This document shows, one piece after another, positions 13,201 to 25,400 of a DNA stretch of 64,000 nucleotides. Numbering within the stretch: the first letter of the stretch is position 1; every line of letters begins with the position of its first letter. The notes under the pieces are model-generated. The model saw nothing but the letters and a program-made list of their open reading frames with translations. It did not search any database and was not told the origin of the DNA. This stretch comes from Bimastos eiseni (taxonomy: Eukaryota; Annelida; Clitellata; Crassiclitellata; Lumbricidae): contig OY365810.1 in NCBI GenBank assembly GCA_959347315.1, positions 31,001,408 through 31,065,407 on the forward strand, read 5' to 3'. Both the position numbers and the translations under genes were made by a program.

Positions 13201-16200
13201 CCATTTGCCAGTTTAATGATTCTTTCTCTTTCTTCTCAATGACATATTTGCACAGAGGATTTCCACCATCGTCCTTTGGAGTCACCCACTTGATCTCTAC
13301 ATGGTTCTTGTCAACATCCACAATTTCAGGTCGACCAGGTTTAGCAGGAGCATCTGCGCATTCGTAAACAAATACGATGGAGGTAAACAGCTTACATCGT
13401 ATCTTTAGATTTACATAGCACCTCTCACATAATAATTATTCAGAGGTGCTCTCAGCGTAAAACCCCCCAAGGAAAAAGAAACGCATTCAAAGAGCGAGAA
13501 GCCAATGGAAAGAAGCCAGTCATCAGTTAAGTCTTTAATGATGGATGTATGTCATTCCAGGAAAATTGACTCACAACTTATATATCAAAACACCTAAGAA
13601 ATTAGACATGTGATAGCACATAATAATACATAATATACTTTGAACTGAAGAATGCGATCACTTTTCAAAATAAGTGTCTTCCGCTGCCCCAGGCACTTAC
13701 ACCAATTCGTCTATTTCAAACAACAGACATAAAATGTTCTGACATGCACAGTTCCAATAATAACATCAAGGGGAGAGTATAGTATAGCAAATAATTCACC
13801 AATTTTCACAGGGCTCTCACACTGGGATTGTCAGAGAAATCTGTCCTGCAAAGGGCACTATATAAAGTGCCTGATATATGCAATGCAAAGAAATCATTGT
13901 CAGAGAAGTTCATTCACAAAAATGCACTATATACAATGATGGGCACTTTTAGTTACTGTAGTTATAAACTAGTAGTTATAACTACTATAGCAGTAGTTGC
14001 CTAGTAGTTATAACTAGTTTTTAAGAAGTAGTTAAAAAATAGTTATAACTACTTTTGTTAAGTAGTTTAAGTTAACTACAATATTTCACATTAACTACAT
14101 TTTTTCCTATTTACTAGTTCCGTCTTACAGGAATTTCTGTTATTTCACAACAAACATGGACGTTGCCCAAATAATCGCATGAGTAAATTTGTTGTGTAAT
14201 TGTTTCCTTAAAATGTGCGCATAGGCCTACTAATGTGAGGAAGTGGGTTCCTCTCAGAACTATAGAGAATGCTTCAGGCGCTATGCCTGTTTAATGGCAT
14301 ACCTGGAAATTGTTGCGCAATAAGAACTAGAGTAAAGCGGTCTTAGAGGGCTCAGAGCTTATGATCCATAATGAGGAAACCAGCCAGTATGCGGCTGGAT
14401 GATCACAACAAGTGGTTCGCGGGTGGGGTGCAAGTGGGCCTGAGAGATGTGACTATCAAGTCAAAAATGACAGGGGTGAGAGAGACGGAGAGAAATGCAA
14501 TGGTAAGAGACTGGCTGGAGAGACCATGCTGTGGTCGTCCTTAGATCTGAGCAGCGATTGGCAATGTACAAGGAATTGAAGAAGCACGGTTGATGCAGAG
14601 TGCAAAAGGTGAGACATGCAGCGATATTTTATAGAGCATAGAGGCCAATATTATCAAACGTCCACTTTGTTTGATATGAGGCAACTGATAGCTTCAAAGT
14701 CCTTTAAGTGGCCGGGATGGTTTCTGGCGCTCTAACTATACATATAAAAGCAGTTAGAATTCTGTCTGGCATTAAGATGTTTGTATTTATCACTAAAAGA
14801 GTAGATAGGCCTATATTAAATACTATCCAATAGTTTGCATTTAATTGTATTTAGGCCTAGACATTTTTGCAGTTGTAACAAGTTGGCATATGTTACTGCT
14901 AAAACTATGCTCTGATCTGGGTGCTTTGTAGCATGTGCTAGTAGTTCTTGTCCGTGTTAGTTTACAATCAGATATGTCATTGTGTTTGTGATCATTTTTA
15001 TTGTTTACGTTTATTATCAGTGTATCGCTATATCGGCCATTAATGCTGACAATAAATTTGCATACTGCAATGCACCTGACATAACATTAGCAAAGCAGTT
15101 TTAAAAGTAGTTAACTACTTATGTGGTAGTTACAAAAGTAGTTAAAACTACTTGTCATCTAAAGTAGTTAAATAGTAGTTATAACTACATATTTTGAAAG
15201 TAGTTAGAAAGTAGTTTTAACTATTAGTCAAGTAGTTGATGCCCATCACTGACTATATAAATTGTCAAACAAAAGCAGTGCCAAGAATTGTGCACACAAG
15301 AGTGTAGTACATGTCTGCCGAAAATAGCCTCATCACCTAATACCTGTAGAGTCGACTACAACTCTAGCGTCGTACGATTCAATGGATTAGACTAAAGGGG
15401 AAATCTTACCATACGGGTCTTTGGCAAGGACTTCGGTAGCAGTCACCAGCGCATCGCTTTCGCCTTCAGCATTGACTGCCTTCACTGAGAACTTGTATTT
15501 CTTTCCAGGTTCCAGATCAGGTACACCACACTGTGTGTCTCCCATCACTCTTCCAACCTTCATCCACTTCTGGGTGGCCACGTCCTGTGCCTCCACAATG
15601 TATGACTGAATCGGGAGACCTCCATCGTCTGAAGGCGGTTTCCACGACAACCGACATCGGTCTCGACAAACATCAGAGATCTGCAGAGGACCCTGTGGTG
15701 CCAATGGTCTGTCTGTATGAACAGCCAGAAACACACAGCTGTTCTGAACTGTTCAATAACCACAATAGCAGAACTTGGCAATCGTAGTCATAATCGTAAT
15801 CTCCAAATTTTTTAAGCGCCACTTGAAAGCCAAGCGCAGGGCACCAGCTTATTCACGAGTGCTTCACTCAAGTGCTGACTCATTAGCCTCATATTAGCTT
15901 ATTATAAAGACAAATATCAGTTGATAATGCGGTTCTGTAGCGATAGTCCGAAGGTTCGATAGTCCGAAGATTGCATGGTGACCGGTTGATAACTTGATAG
16001 ATGATAAGATTGTCGTTTTAATATTAGGTGGACTGATGAGAAGAATTATGTTTATTAGAAGCTGGATTGCATAATTCTTTTCATTCATCCAGCATCCATT
16101 TAGGCATGATTCTTTTCATATCAATCCAGCCAGGGCCGTACCGAGGGAGGGGCTAGCAGGGCCGTGGCCCAGGACCAAGTGTGGAAAGGGCGCAAATTTC

Positions 16201-19200
16201 AGGATGGAATAACTTATTATTCCATAAGATGCACCATTTTCAAAATGTGGGGGCGCCAGATTGATGCTAGGCGGCAGGGCGCAATTAGCTAGGCACAGGG
16301 CGCAATTATAGCTCGGTACGGCCCTCAATCCAGCTCCAAGTTTTACACATTCTTTTCATCAATTAATCCAGATTCTAGTTAAATTAATGTCGGAGTATAG
16401 AATCTTCGGACTATCGAACCTTCGGACTATTGAGCGGACACTGATAATACTAAGTAAGCATGCATTAAGGACTTAAAAAGGTCTGTCACATTCCAAACTG
16501 TGGGCCATCGTGTAGCAACACAGAATATGAGGGTTTAAGCCTACTTTGAGAAGCTGAATTAGAAGAGACTTTAAGCATACATGTTTTCAAGTGAAGTGAA
16601 CTGATATTTGGTAATAAGATAGTGATGTTCAACAAATATACAGAAGTAACATAACCATTTGGAATGGACGCTCAGACCAGTCACCGGCACTGCAAGCAAT
16701 CTTTCAACCACACAATCATATCAAGGTTATCAAACTGTTTTCTTAAAAATGTTTATGGAAAAGATCTTAATCCACTCTTTGTAAGACCTTGGGAGGCTTG
16801 GGTGTTATCGACATATATTTAGTGCAATGAAGAACTACATGATTCTGACAATACTGACCTATCACCTTGATTGTAATGGGAACAGATGTTTTTCCACTGG
16901 TATTCTCCAGTTCCACTTCATACTCTCCTGTGTCTGCTCTGCTGGCACTCTGAACCTGAAGTTTGCACACTGACGGCGAATGAGAAGTACTGACATTGCC
17001 ATCTTTGACAAGAGCTGCCTTATTCTTCATCCACTTGATCGAAGGTTCAGGTCGACCTACACATAATCGATTACAAGAACCTCACAGAACAGAACCTGAA
17101 TCACAGCTCAGAGACTGATCACAAGCTGGTTCCCTGTGGCTTTCAGTTCCAACAAGCAGTTTCCTCTGTCTTCCCTAAGAACTAATTCTCTGCAGCTGTA
17201 TGACAGATCAATGGCCTTGAGGCCTTCAGGTTATGATGAACCCACAAGTACCAAGAATCATTATAATAACAACGATTCATGTTATCAAAATCCTTAATTC
17301 ATTCATGTATTCATTAAGCAAACTGCTCCCATGCCTTTTCATAATAATTATGCTTGGCACTAAGAATAACTCCCAAATAAATACAAAAACCATTATTCCA
17401 GCACATAAGCATATGTTTAACAGTATGCTAAATGGCATGTGGCACATTCGCTAAGTCATTTACGCTCGCTGTGACAACACTGAAAGTTAAAAATAATAGT
17501 ACACCTAGTTAGTTATTTGTTGCTAAAGTTGTCTTTGATTCAGCGCAAATGACTATGAAATATTTTCATGCATAATATGTAGGATATAGTTCCTATCGTC
17601 CTTATTCGGGAGAGCAGATTGGTCAGATTTCAATTTCATTGGGAAGAAATAGAGCAAAACAATTGAACTTTCTGTTAATTCTGATAAATTTTTACCAGAA
17701 ATCAGTAGACGAAAATGACAATTGATAGCATCACCAACTGACCAACAAAGGGAATTTCCAAGGCAATTTTCTTTCCTGCTTTGATGGTTATCTCTCTTGG
17801 AATGGCATCAACGTTGATTACAGGAGCTTTGCAACCTATTAATAAAATTACGATTAGGTGACCTGCCACAAGAGATTTTAAACATACAGAATGTTTATAT
17901 ATATATGAGCTGATGTAAGGTCATTCAGTGCATTTGTGAGACATGAAAAACATGTAATACATAAATTGATATCAATAGACCTATGAATGAGTTATTTAAA
18001 CTCCTTTATTAAAAGTCTTAATTAGAGCAATGTCTTAATTAAGACAAAGAACTACTATCATCAGCTACATAAAAAATACATTGGAGAAGTTAATGTCTAG
18101 AAAGTCCAGAAGTGTGGCACAGTGGCCTACAACTGCAGTTGCGCCGTCGAGGCGTATTCACTTCTGAGCAAAAAAAGAAGGGCGATATCAAATTTCTGAA
18201 TAAATAAACAAGTTGTGTGCAGAAGCCAGAGTTTAAAGTGCTGCACATGAAAGTAAACAAAAACATTATGCAGGAATCATCGGAACATCAGACCTTCTTC
18301 GACTTGAAGCTTTGCTGAGGTCTCACGTTCGCCAATCTTACAAGAAAACTCTGCAGTGTCAGACATCTTGAGATCTTTAACCACAAGTGTCTGTTTTCCA
18401 TCCTCCTCGACAAATTCATATCTGTTTTCAAGACAACAAACAATATCATGCAAACTGAAAGACTGCAGCTCACGGATGAATCTGTAACAAAAGTTAATTA
18501 AATGAAAAACTCAACACAATAGTCCAGAAGCTTCCAAGAAATGAAATTTAAATTAAATTCTTACATAAAAAAATAGAAAAGAGAAAGCATGAAACATTAA
18601 AAAGTAATAGCACAAGGATTGTTAATGTGTACAGCACAAAGTCTTGCCACTGAAAGCGGCCAATAAAAAATTATAGTAGATATAAATTAACGTCTTATAT
18701 TTTCACAATTCCTATATACCCGATGGAATAGTTTTACAACTATATGAAACTGCAGCTAATCCGTTTGAGTTGCACATGATATTTTAGTAACATACTTGTC
18801 GCTGGGAAAGGTGATTTCCTCTCCATTTCGAAACCATTTCATCGGATAGTTCTTTGGATTTTTGATCTTACACTGTAACTTTGCAGTTTCACCCTCAAAT
18901 TTCTTCAGCCCCTGCAGCTTCTCCTTAATGACGATTTCCGCTAAAAGATGAAAATCCACATCTGAACTATTTCTAGCCTCACATGGTTTTCATAAGCAAA
19001 ATTCAACAATAACAAAATTAATACAAAAATAACAGATTTTAGCTCAAACTATAAATATAATGATGAAGAAGATAATTTTGGCATTTGATATCTCTGCCAA
19101 TGATGTCAATGAAAATTATAAGACCAATATAAAGCTACTAAAAAATTAAAAAGTTAAAAACACTCAACTCTTGCCAGCATATCAACTTAAAAATATTTAT

Positions 19201-22200
19201 CTGACATAATTTTGATCTCCACGTCAATTGATCCCCACATCAATTGACCCCTGCCTATTCGTCCTAAATGAATCTCCAGACTTGTAGCTGACACCTTTAG
19301 CAAACAAACAATTGATTTTACAGATTTGGAAAACGCAATGCCCAGGGTTCATGTCACTAGTCCAGGTTTCGTGTCACTCGTCCAGGACGGACTGTATATT
19401 TCTCCACTGAGTTCTCGGTATGGAACATCAGGCAACGAAACGATATCGCTTGCTTGAGGCTGGTGTCAACCGCGCTGTAAATGCTTACGTTCGGTCAGAG
19501 ATTCTGTTATATCTCCGAGCAATGGCTCATTTATCCCATGCATAGACACTTATGCTTAGGACTTTATGCTCATAAATTAATCATATTATGACTCTCAATT
19601 ACGCTTTGTAATTTCTTATCATTTTAAAATTTTGTGCTCTGTTTCGTCGTTCTTTTAATAAATGGAGAAGGTCGCAAGTGGAACATGAATGTTGTATCAA
19701 TTGAACTGGGTTCAATAGGCAGGGGATCAATTGACTAGGGGATCAATTGACTAGGGGATCAATTGACTAGGGGATCAATTGACTAGGGGATCAATTGACT
19801 AGGGGATCAATTGACAGGGATCAATTGATGGGGATCAATTGACGGGATATCAATTGATGGGGGATCAAAAGACGTAGAACCGTTTAAAAAAGGGTTTAAA
19901 TAAAAAGACTTGCTTACGAGAAACATAAAGCTTGGCACTTGTGGCTTTGTTTTGAATCTTGCATCTGTAGATTCCTTCATCTTTGGCAGTAACGTTAGTC
20001 ACTCGAAGGCATCTCTTCTTTCCGTGTTGGACACAGAAGTACTTTGGGTCATTAACATCAATTGGCTATCACAAACAGTGGAAAACTCAACCAAATGAAA
20101 GGCAAAACAAGCAAGCTGTAACATGCTTATGGAATGGATTTGATGCACCATCGATTGATGCACTCAGCATCAGACATGGGCGCAATAAAAGTGCAGCTTA
20201 ATAATAATAATAATAATATTTACAATTATTGTCAGTTTAGTAACAAATATACATTACAAGTGCAGGTCTGACAGATGGGGTAGGTGATTTTAATCTATTT
20301 ATACAACTTAATCAGTTACATCTGAAATGTACAACTCCAAATTATTCACTTACTCATTTAGAACATTTTTAGAGTACACCATCTTTTTACTTACTTAGAA
20401 AAAAGTGCATATATCTGGAAATGTGCTTCAGAACATTTAAATAACAACTTAATAACAGGATACCAAAGCCTCAACTATGCGATAGTCTGATAAGCATTAG
20501 AAATTCATTTCTAAGCAACTGATACTCAAATAACAGCAAAAACCCTCCATATATCTACTCCAGGCAAAACATAATAGCTTTCAGAAACTGAAATATGTTA
20601 AAGTAAGAGATATACAAATGTTATTCAAATATATTTCTGAAGGAAACAAGGTATACTCAGTCACTAAACACACACAAACAAAATCATGCAAAACCAACTA
20701 TTGGCATTCATTTGTGTCCTTTTTTTAACTTGTTAATTAGCTTATTTGCTTACTAACTGGTCTGTGCAAAGGTACAAGCATAGGAAAGTGTTTGACTAAA
20801 GAGACCTGGTTTTCTCTGAACCACTGGACTACAGCGTCCTCATCGTTCACTTCACATTCAAACTCTGCCACCTCCTTCTCGTGAGAATCTGCGTCTTGGA
20901 GATTTTTCTCAAATTCAAAGTCGGGCTCTGAATCAGAAAATTCAATGACACTTAAACAGGACATTATGTAGTCATCAGTTAAATTGTCAAAGTAACATCA
21001 AAATAGAATTATTTTCAGCGCTGATGACTAGGATTACTCCAGGCAAAACAGAATAGCTTTTAATGTTACTGTCAGTATCATTAATGTTACCAAATTATGA
21101 AGTCTAAAAAAAACAACTTTACAAAATTGCAGAATTAGACCAACATTAATCGAGTACTTTGGATCTCATTGAAAATATTATGTTGAAGTATAGATTAGTC
21201 CACAGATCCTCAGAATAGCCTCACCTAATGCCTGTTACTGAAGTTGTACTTGCCTTCAGTGGTGACTTTACATGATGTTTTGTCACCCTCCACCTCACAA
21301 GTGAATTCAGCAGCATCATCTGTAGCAGCACTCTTGATCTTTAGAATACAACGGTTCTCACGTCGTGAAATCTCGTATTTACCCGGAGTGTACTGAAAAG
21401 CAAGGATTCAAAATTCTGAAGGAAGCAGTTCATATGTAAGAATTTTCCACTTATATCCTAGAAAACATTACATTACCTGAGAAAACAATGCCATTCTTTA
21501 AACTGCAGAAATTACCATGTCACTGCTCTGCAGATATTCCCATGTCACTGCCCTGCAAATATTCCCATGTCACCACCCTGCAAATATTCCCATGTCACTG
21601 CCCATAAAGCTTCTGCCATTGAGAGCTTTTGTCACTTGCTATAGTGTGAAGAAAGATCAAATTTTTTACACCATTGTAATCAATCTCAATCTGGTTTCTG
21701 CCACAAGTTCAAAGGACATTCTCAAGAGATGCTATCTCTTGAGAAGGCTCTATATAAATCTGCGATCAAGATCACAATCACACTTCACTGCAGGCGGGTT
21801 CTTTGGAAAAAAGTGTTTGTGCGTTTTGTAGTAAATAGTTATCTGAATAGATGACAACTACATAACCATACTTACTTAAACAGGTAGATAGAAAACAATT
21901 TATATGGAGGTAAGATCACAACTGACTAAATAAATCAACATCAAGTGCATCCGATTAATCATTTACAAAATACAAATATATTCAAAAGAAAGTTATAAAA
22001 GATGGTAATTAACTGTTCCCTAAAGAAACTTGGATTCCAAATAAGTTAGCTTTACTTCAATCTTCTCTCCATTCTTAGTCCATGTCACAGAGGGTCTTGG
22101 ATCCGAAAGCATACATTCAAGAACCAGGTCCTGCTTTCGCTTGACAGAAGCTGTCTTTAAGAGCTTCTGAGTAAAGAAATATTCTGCCTTCTTGCCTAAA

Positions 22201-22276
22201 AAACAAAATATTGCAATGAACCAATACATCAACAGCTCTCAAATATATATATATATATATGCATTGTAGCATATAC

Positions 22277-22307
<31 letters not shown>

Positions 22308-22378
22308 ATATATATATATATAGTTGGCATGTTTTGTAATGTTGTTGTGCTATGGATATTTTCATTCTGTAGTGTTCT

Positions 22379-22428
<50 letters not shown>

Positions 22429-22468
22429 CACAAGAACACTACAGAATGAAAAGATCCATAGGGTCTTG

Positions 22469-22499
<31 letters not shown>

Positions 22500-25400
22500 G
22501 TATATATATATACAAGAACACTACAGAATGAAAAGATCCATAGCACAACAACATTACAAAACATGCCAACTGCCAAGTTACTGGCATTTGATGAACTGCA
22601 GCGTGCCAGAGATTTTTTGGAGAAAAACTTGAGGATATCCAGTAAATGGAGACCAGAAATCAGAAATGGAGGATGACAAAGGAGCCATAATAGTGTTTAT
22701 GTTCAAATAAATAGGTATTTACCAAACTGGACAGGATTGGATTAATACCGAGCATGTACAGCCAACAATAACTAACAAAGAGAAAATACAATTATTAAAC
22801 GGACAATTACTATAGCGCCGTAATGCAGCCATGTCGCTACAACGTTCTGCTGACCTTCCACAGTGAGATAGCAAGACGTTCCTTTCTTATCAGCTTCACA
22901 TGTGTACTTTCCAGAATCTTCCATAGCAACACGGTTGACGATGAGACGGAATACTCCATCTGCAGCACTCATGTTGTACTTATGGCCGTGGAAAATCTCC
23001 AGCTTGTTCTTGTACCACCTGACTTTGGCTGACGGGCGCGAAAACTTGCAGGCAAGCTCCGTTTTGTTCTCCTTCTCTTGGCATGAAATGTCTTCCAAAC
23101 CATCGATCCAGTGGTCCATTGGCTGGAAAAACCGAAAAAAATGAGACTGCATTTACAAGACACCTGTTTCCGATTTCCTCTGAGCAATCGACTGGATGCC
23201 GTTGTTTTACTGATTAACACTACTCTGCATTGATAGTCTGTGTGAGTAACAGCCAAAGTGCAAGTTTTCAAGAAGAAGTTTTTGTTCTTTTAACTTCACT
23301 GCTTGTAATTGGATGAATGCAGGTTCCTTGGAAATAACTGACTACACATTTTGTTGGGTTCAACCATTGACTTAAAAAATCTAAAATCGCTGGAGCATCT
23401 GTTAATCAGGCAATTATGTTGCAAAATTGTAGAAAGTAAATATTGACCTTTTCTTTAAGTGACATCTGTTTCAGTGCTGCATGGCCCAAATCAAGTCCTG
23501 ATGTTCGCCGGCCACGCTCATGAACTGAAGATAACAATAATTAAATGTAAAAATCAGAAAACTATGAACATGCATTTCAGAATATGTCTCATTTGTTACA
23601 TTCAAAATAACCAATGTACCAGAATAAACCCCAAAGTAAACACTGTAATAATTGTAACAGGCAGTAAACACTGATAACCAAAGCATGAAATAACATAAAG
23701 TTATTATAATTTACTATATTAAACAGCTGTGTCTCCACAGTAACGAACGGCTCTCAGTGAAACATAATAAAATAAAATTTATCATAATTTAGCATATTGA
23801 ACAGCTGTAATGAACGTAGTAATGAACGTTTCTAAATGAATCAGAATTTAACTTAAATTTTAAAACAGGCTTTCAAGATCTATAAAAATCATAGCGTTTT
23901 ACAACTCTGCAATTTTGTTTCATTGTGTCACTTAAAAGCATAAGCTATAAGCCTTGAAAAACTAACAGTTTGCCAGTTCTCCGTGTTCATCTTTTGTGCC
24001 TCTTCTCTTCTTGTGATCTCTAGAAAAAACATGTACATTAACTTCCGAATAAGCTTCAAAAGTTGCCTTTATAAAAGAAGTCAATATCACCCATTTTCTT
24101 CAGAGATAAATTGAACTTATCTAAAACCTTTTATGTATATATGTTACAGTCTTTTTCTTTTTTAAGCGCATTTATATGTGTTATATTTGATAAAATTATA
24201 TGTCTTATTTGGTAACATTTATGATTTTCAATAAATGAAATTAGGTTTCTGCTTAACATGTATCTGTTTTGGAAGTTATTAAACACATTTATATGTCCTA
24301 CCTTGCATCAGTCAAAGTGTACAATAACAGCCATCAATTTCCAGTCAATGTGTAAAATCGCTGGTTTTATTAGTCATTGTATACAATGCCTGACCAAATC
24401 AGTCATTGTGTGAACTAGCTAAAAATTTTAGTCATTGTATGCAATGACTGGTTGCACACATTGACTGTAACATATATATAGATAAAATCTACTAGTCAAA
24501 TGGCATAACTAGCAAGTTTAATTAATACTACTAACTTGTGTTTGAGCAGACTTCTGAAATCAAGACCAGAATCCTTTGGATCTATAGAAAAGATGGAAAA
24601 GTGACAATTAAGAAACAGTAGCAGAGGTATCATAAAACTGGAAAGTTTCAGATTTGTAATTAAGAAACAGTATTAAGCATCATAAAACTAAGAAATTTCA
24701 GATGCGTGTTTAAGTAATTTAAAATGAATGCAAGCATAATTATTTAAAAAAACAAGCAGATTATATATAAAAATGAAAAAATTTCTTAAAGGAACAATTT
24801 TTGTCCAAGGAAATACCCACATCATACCTGCTACAGTTGTATTGCAGCTTGTAGCCACTTGGTGGTCAGTGTCTTCCTTTTATGACCTTGTCTTAATATA
24901 GTAGGCATCTTATTGTGCATGGGACCACCACTGGTGACTCCTTCCATCATACTGTGCAGAGTTTTGCCAACTGATATGTAATTATGTATTCTATTCAATC
25001 ATTTTTAATGACAGTTAACATCATTTAGGCCAGTGCAGAGGGGTGATATATATTAATGCTCGATTACACATTACATATGAAATTATTTAAAACACTTAAT
25101 TTAAAGTCTAAACAAATACTGTTGCTACAGCTCCTACAAACCTTTAACAAATAGTGAAAATCCTGCAAACTCCAGCACATTCTCGCCATCTTTGTCTTCA
25201 ACTTGAACGCAAAGTTTGCCTTCGTCTGAATATTTGCACTTCTTGAACTCCATCGCTGAATAAAGTTTCTCTTTATCATACACAACAGTCACCCTGGGGT
25301 CGGTAGTAACTGGTATAGTACCACGGTACCAGCCAATGCTTGGTGGTTTCTTCTTAAAGTAGCACTCCACTCTGACACTCTCACCTGAAGCAAAGTCAAT

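Noticed and set aside
22117..22676. Tyr/Ile-rich open frames on both strands
   Set aside because: They are translations of (TA)n microsatellite and hairpin arms.
23967..24019. Alternative reading of exon 16 as [17 protein letters not shown]
   Set aside because: Attractive as a helical linker, but it needs a different phase from exon 15 and leads to a stop in exon 17.
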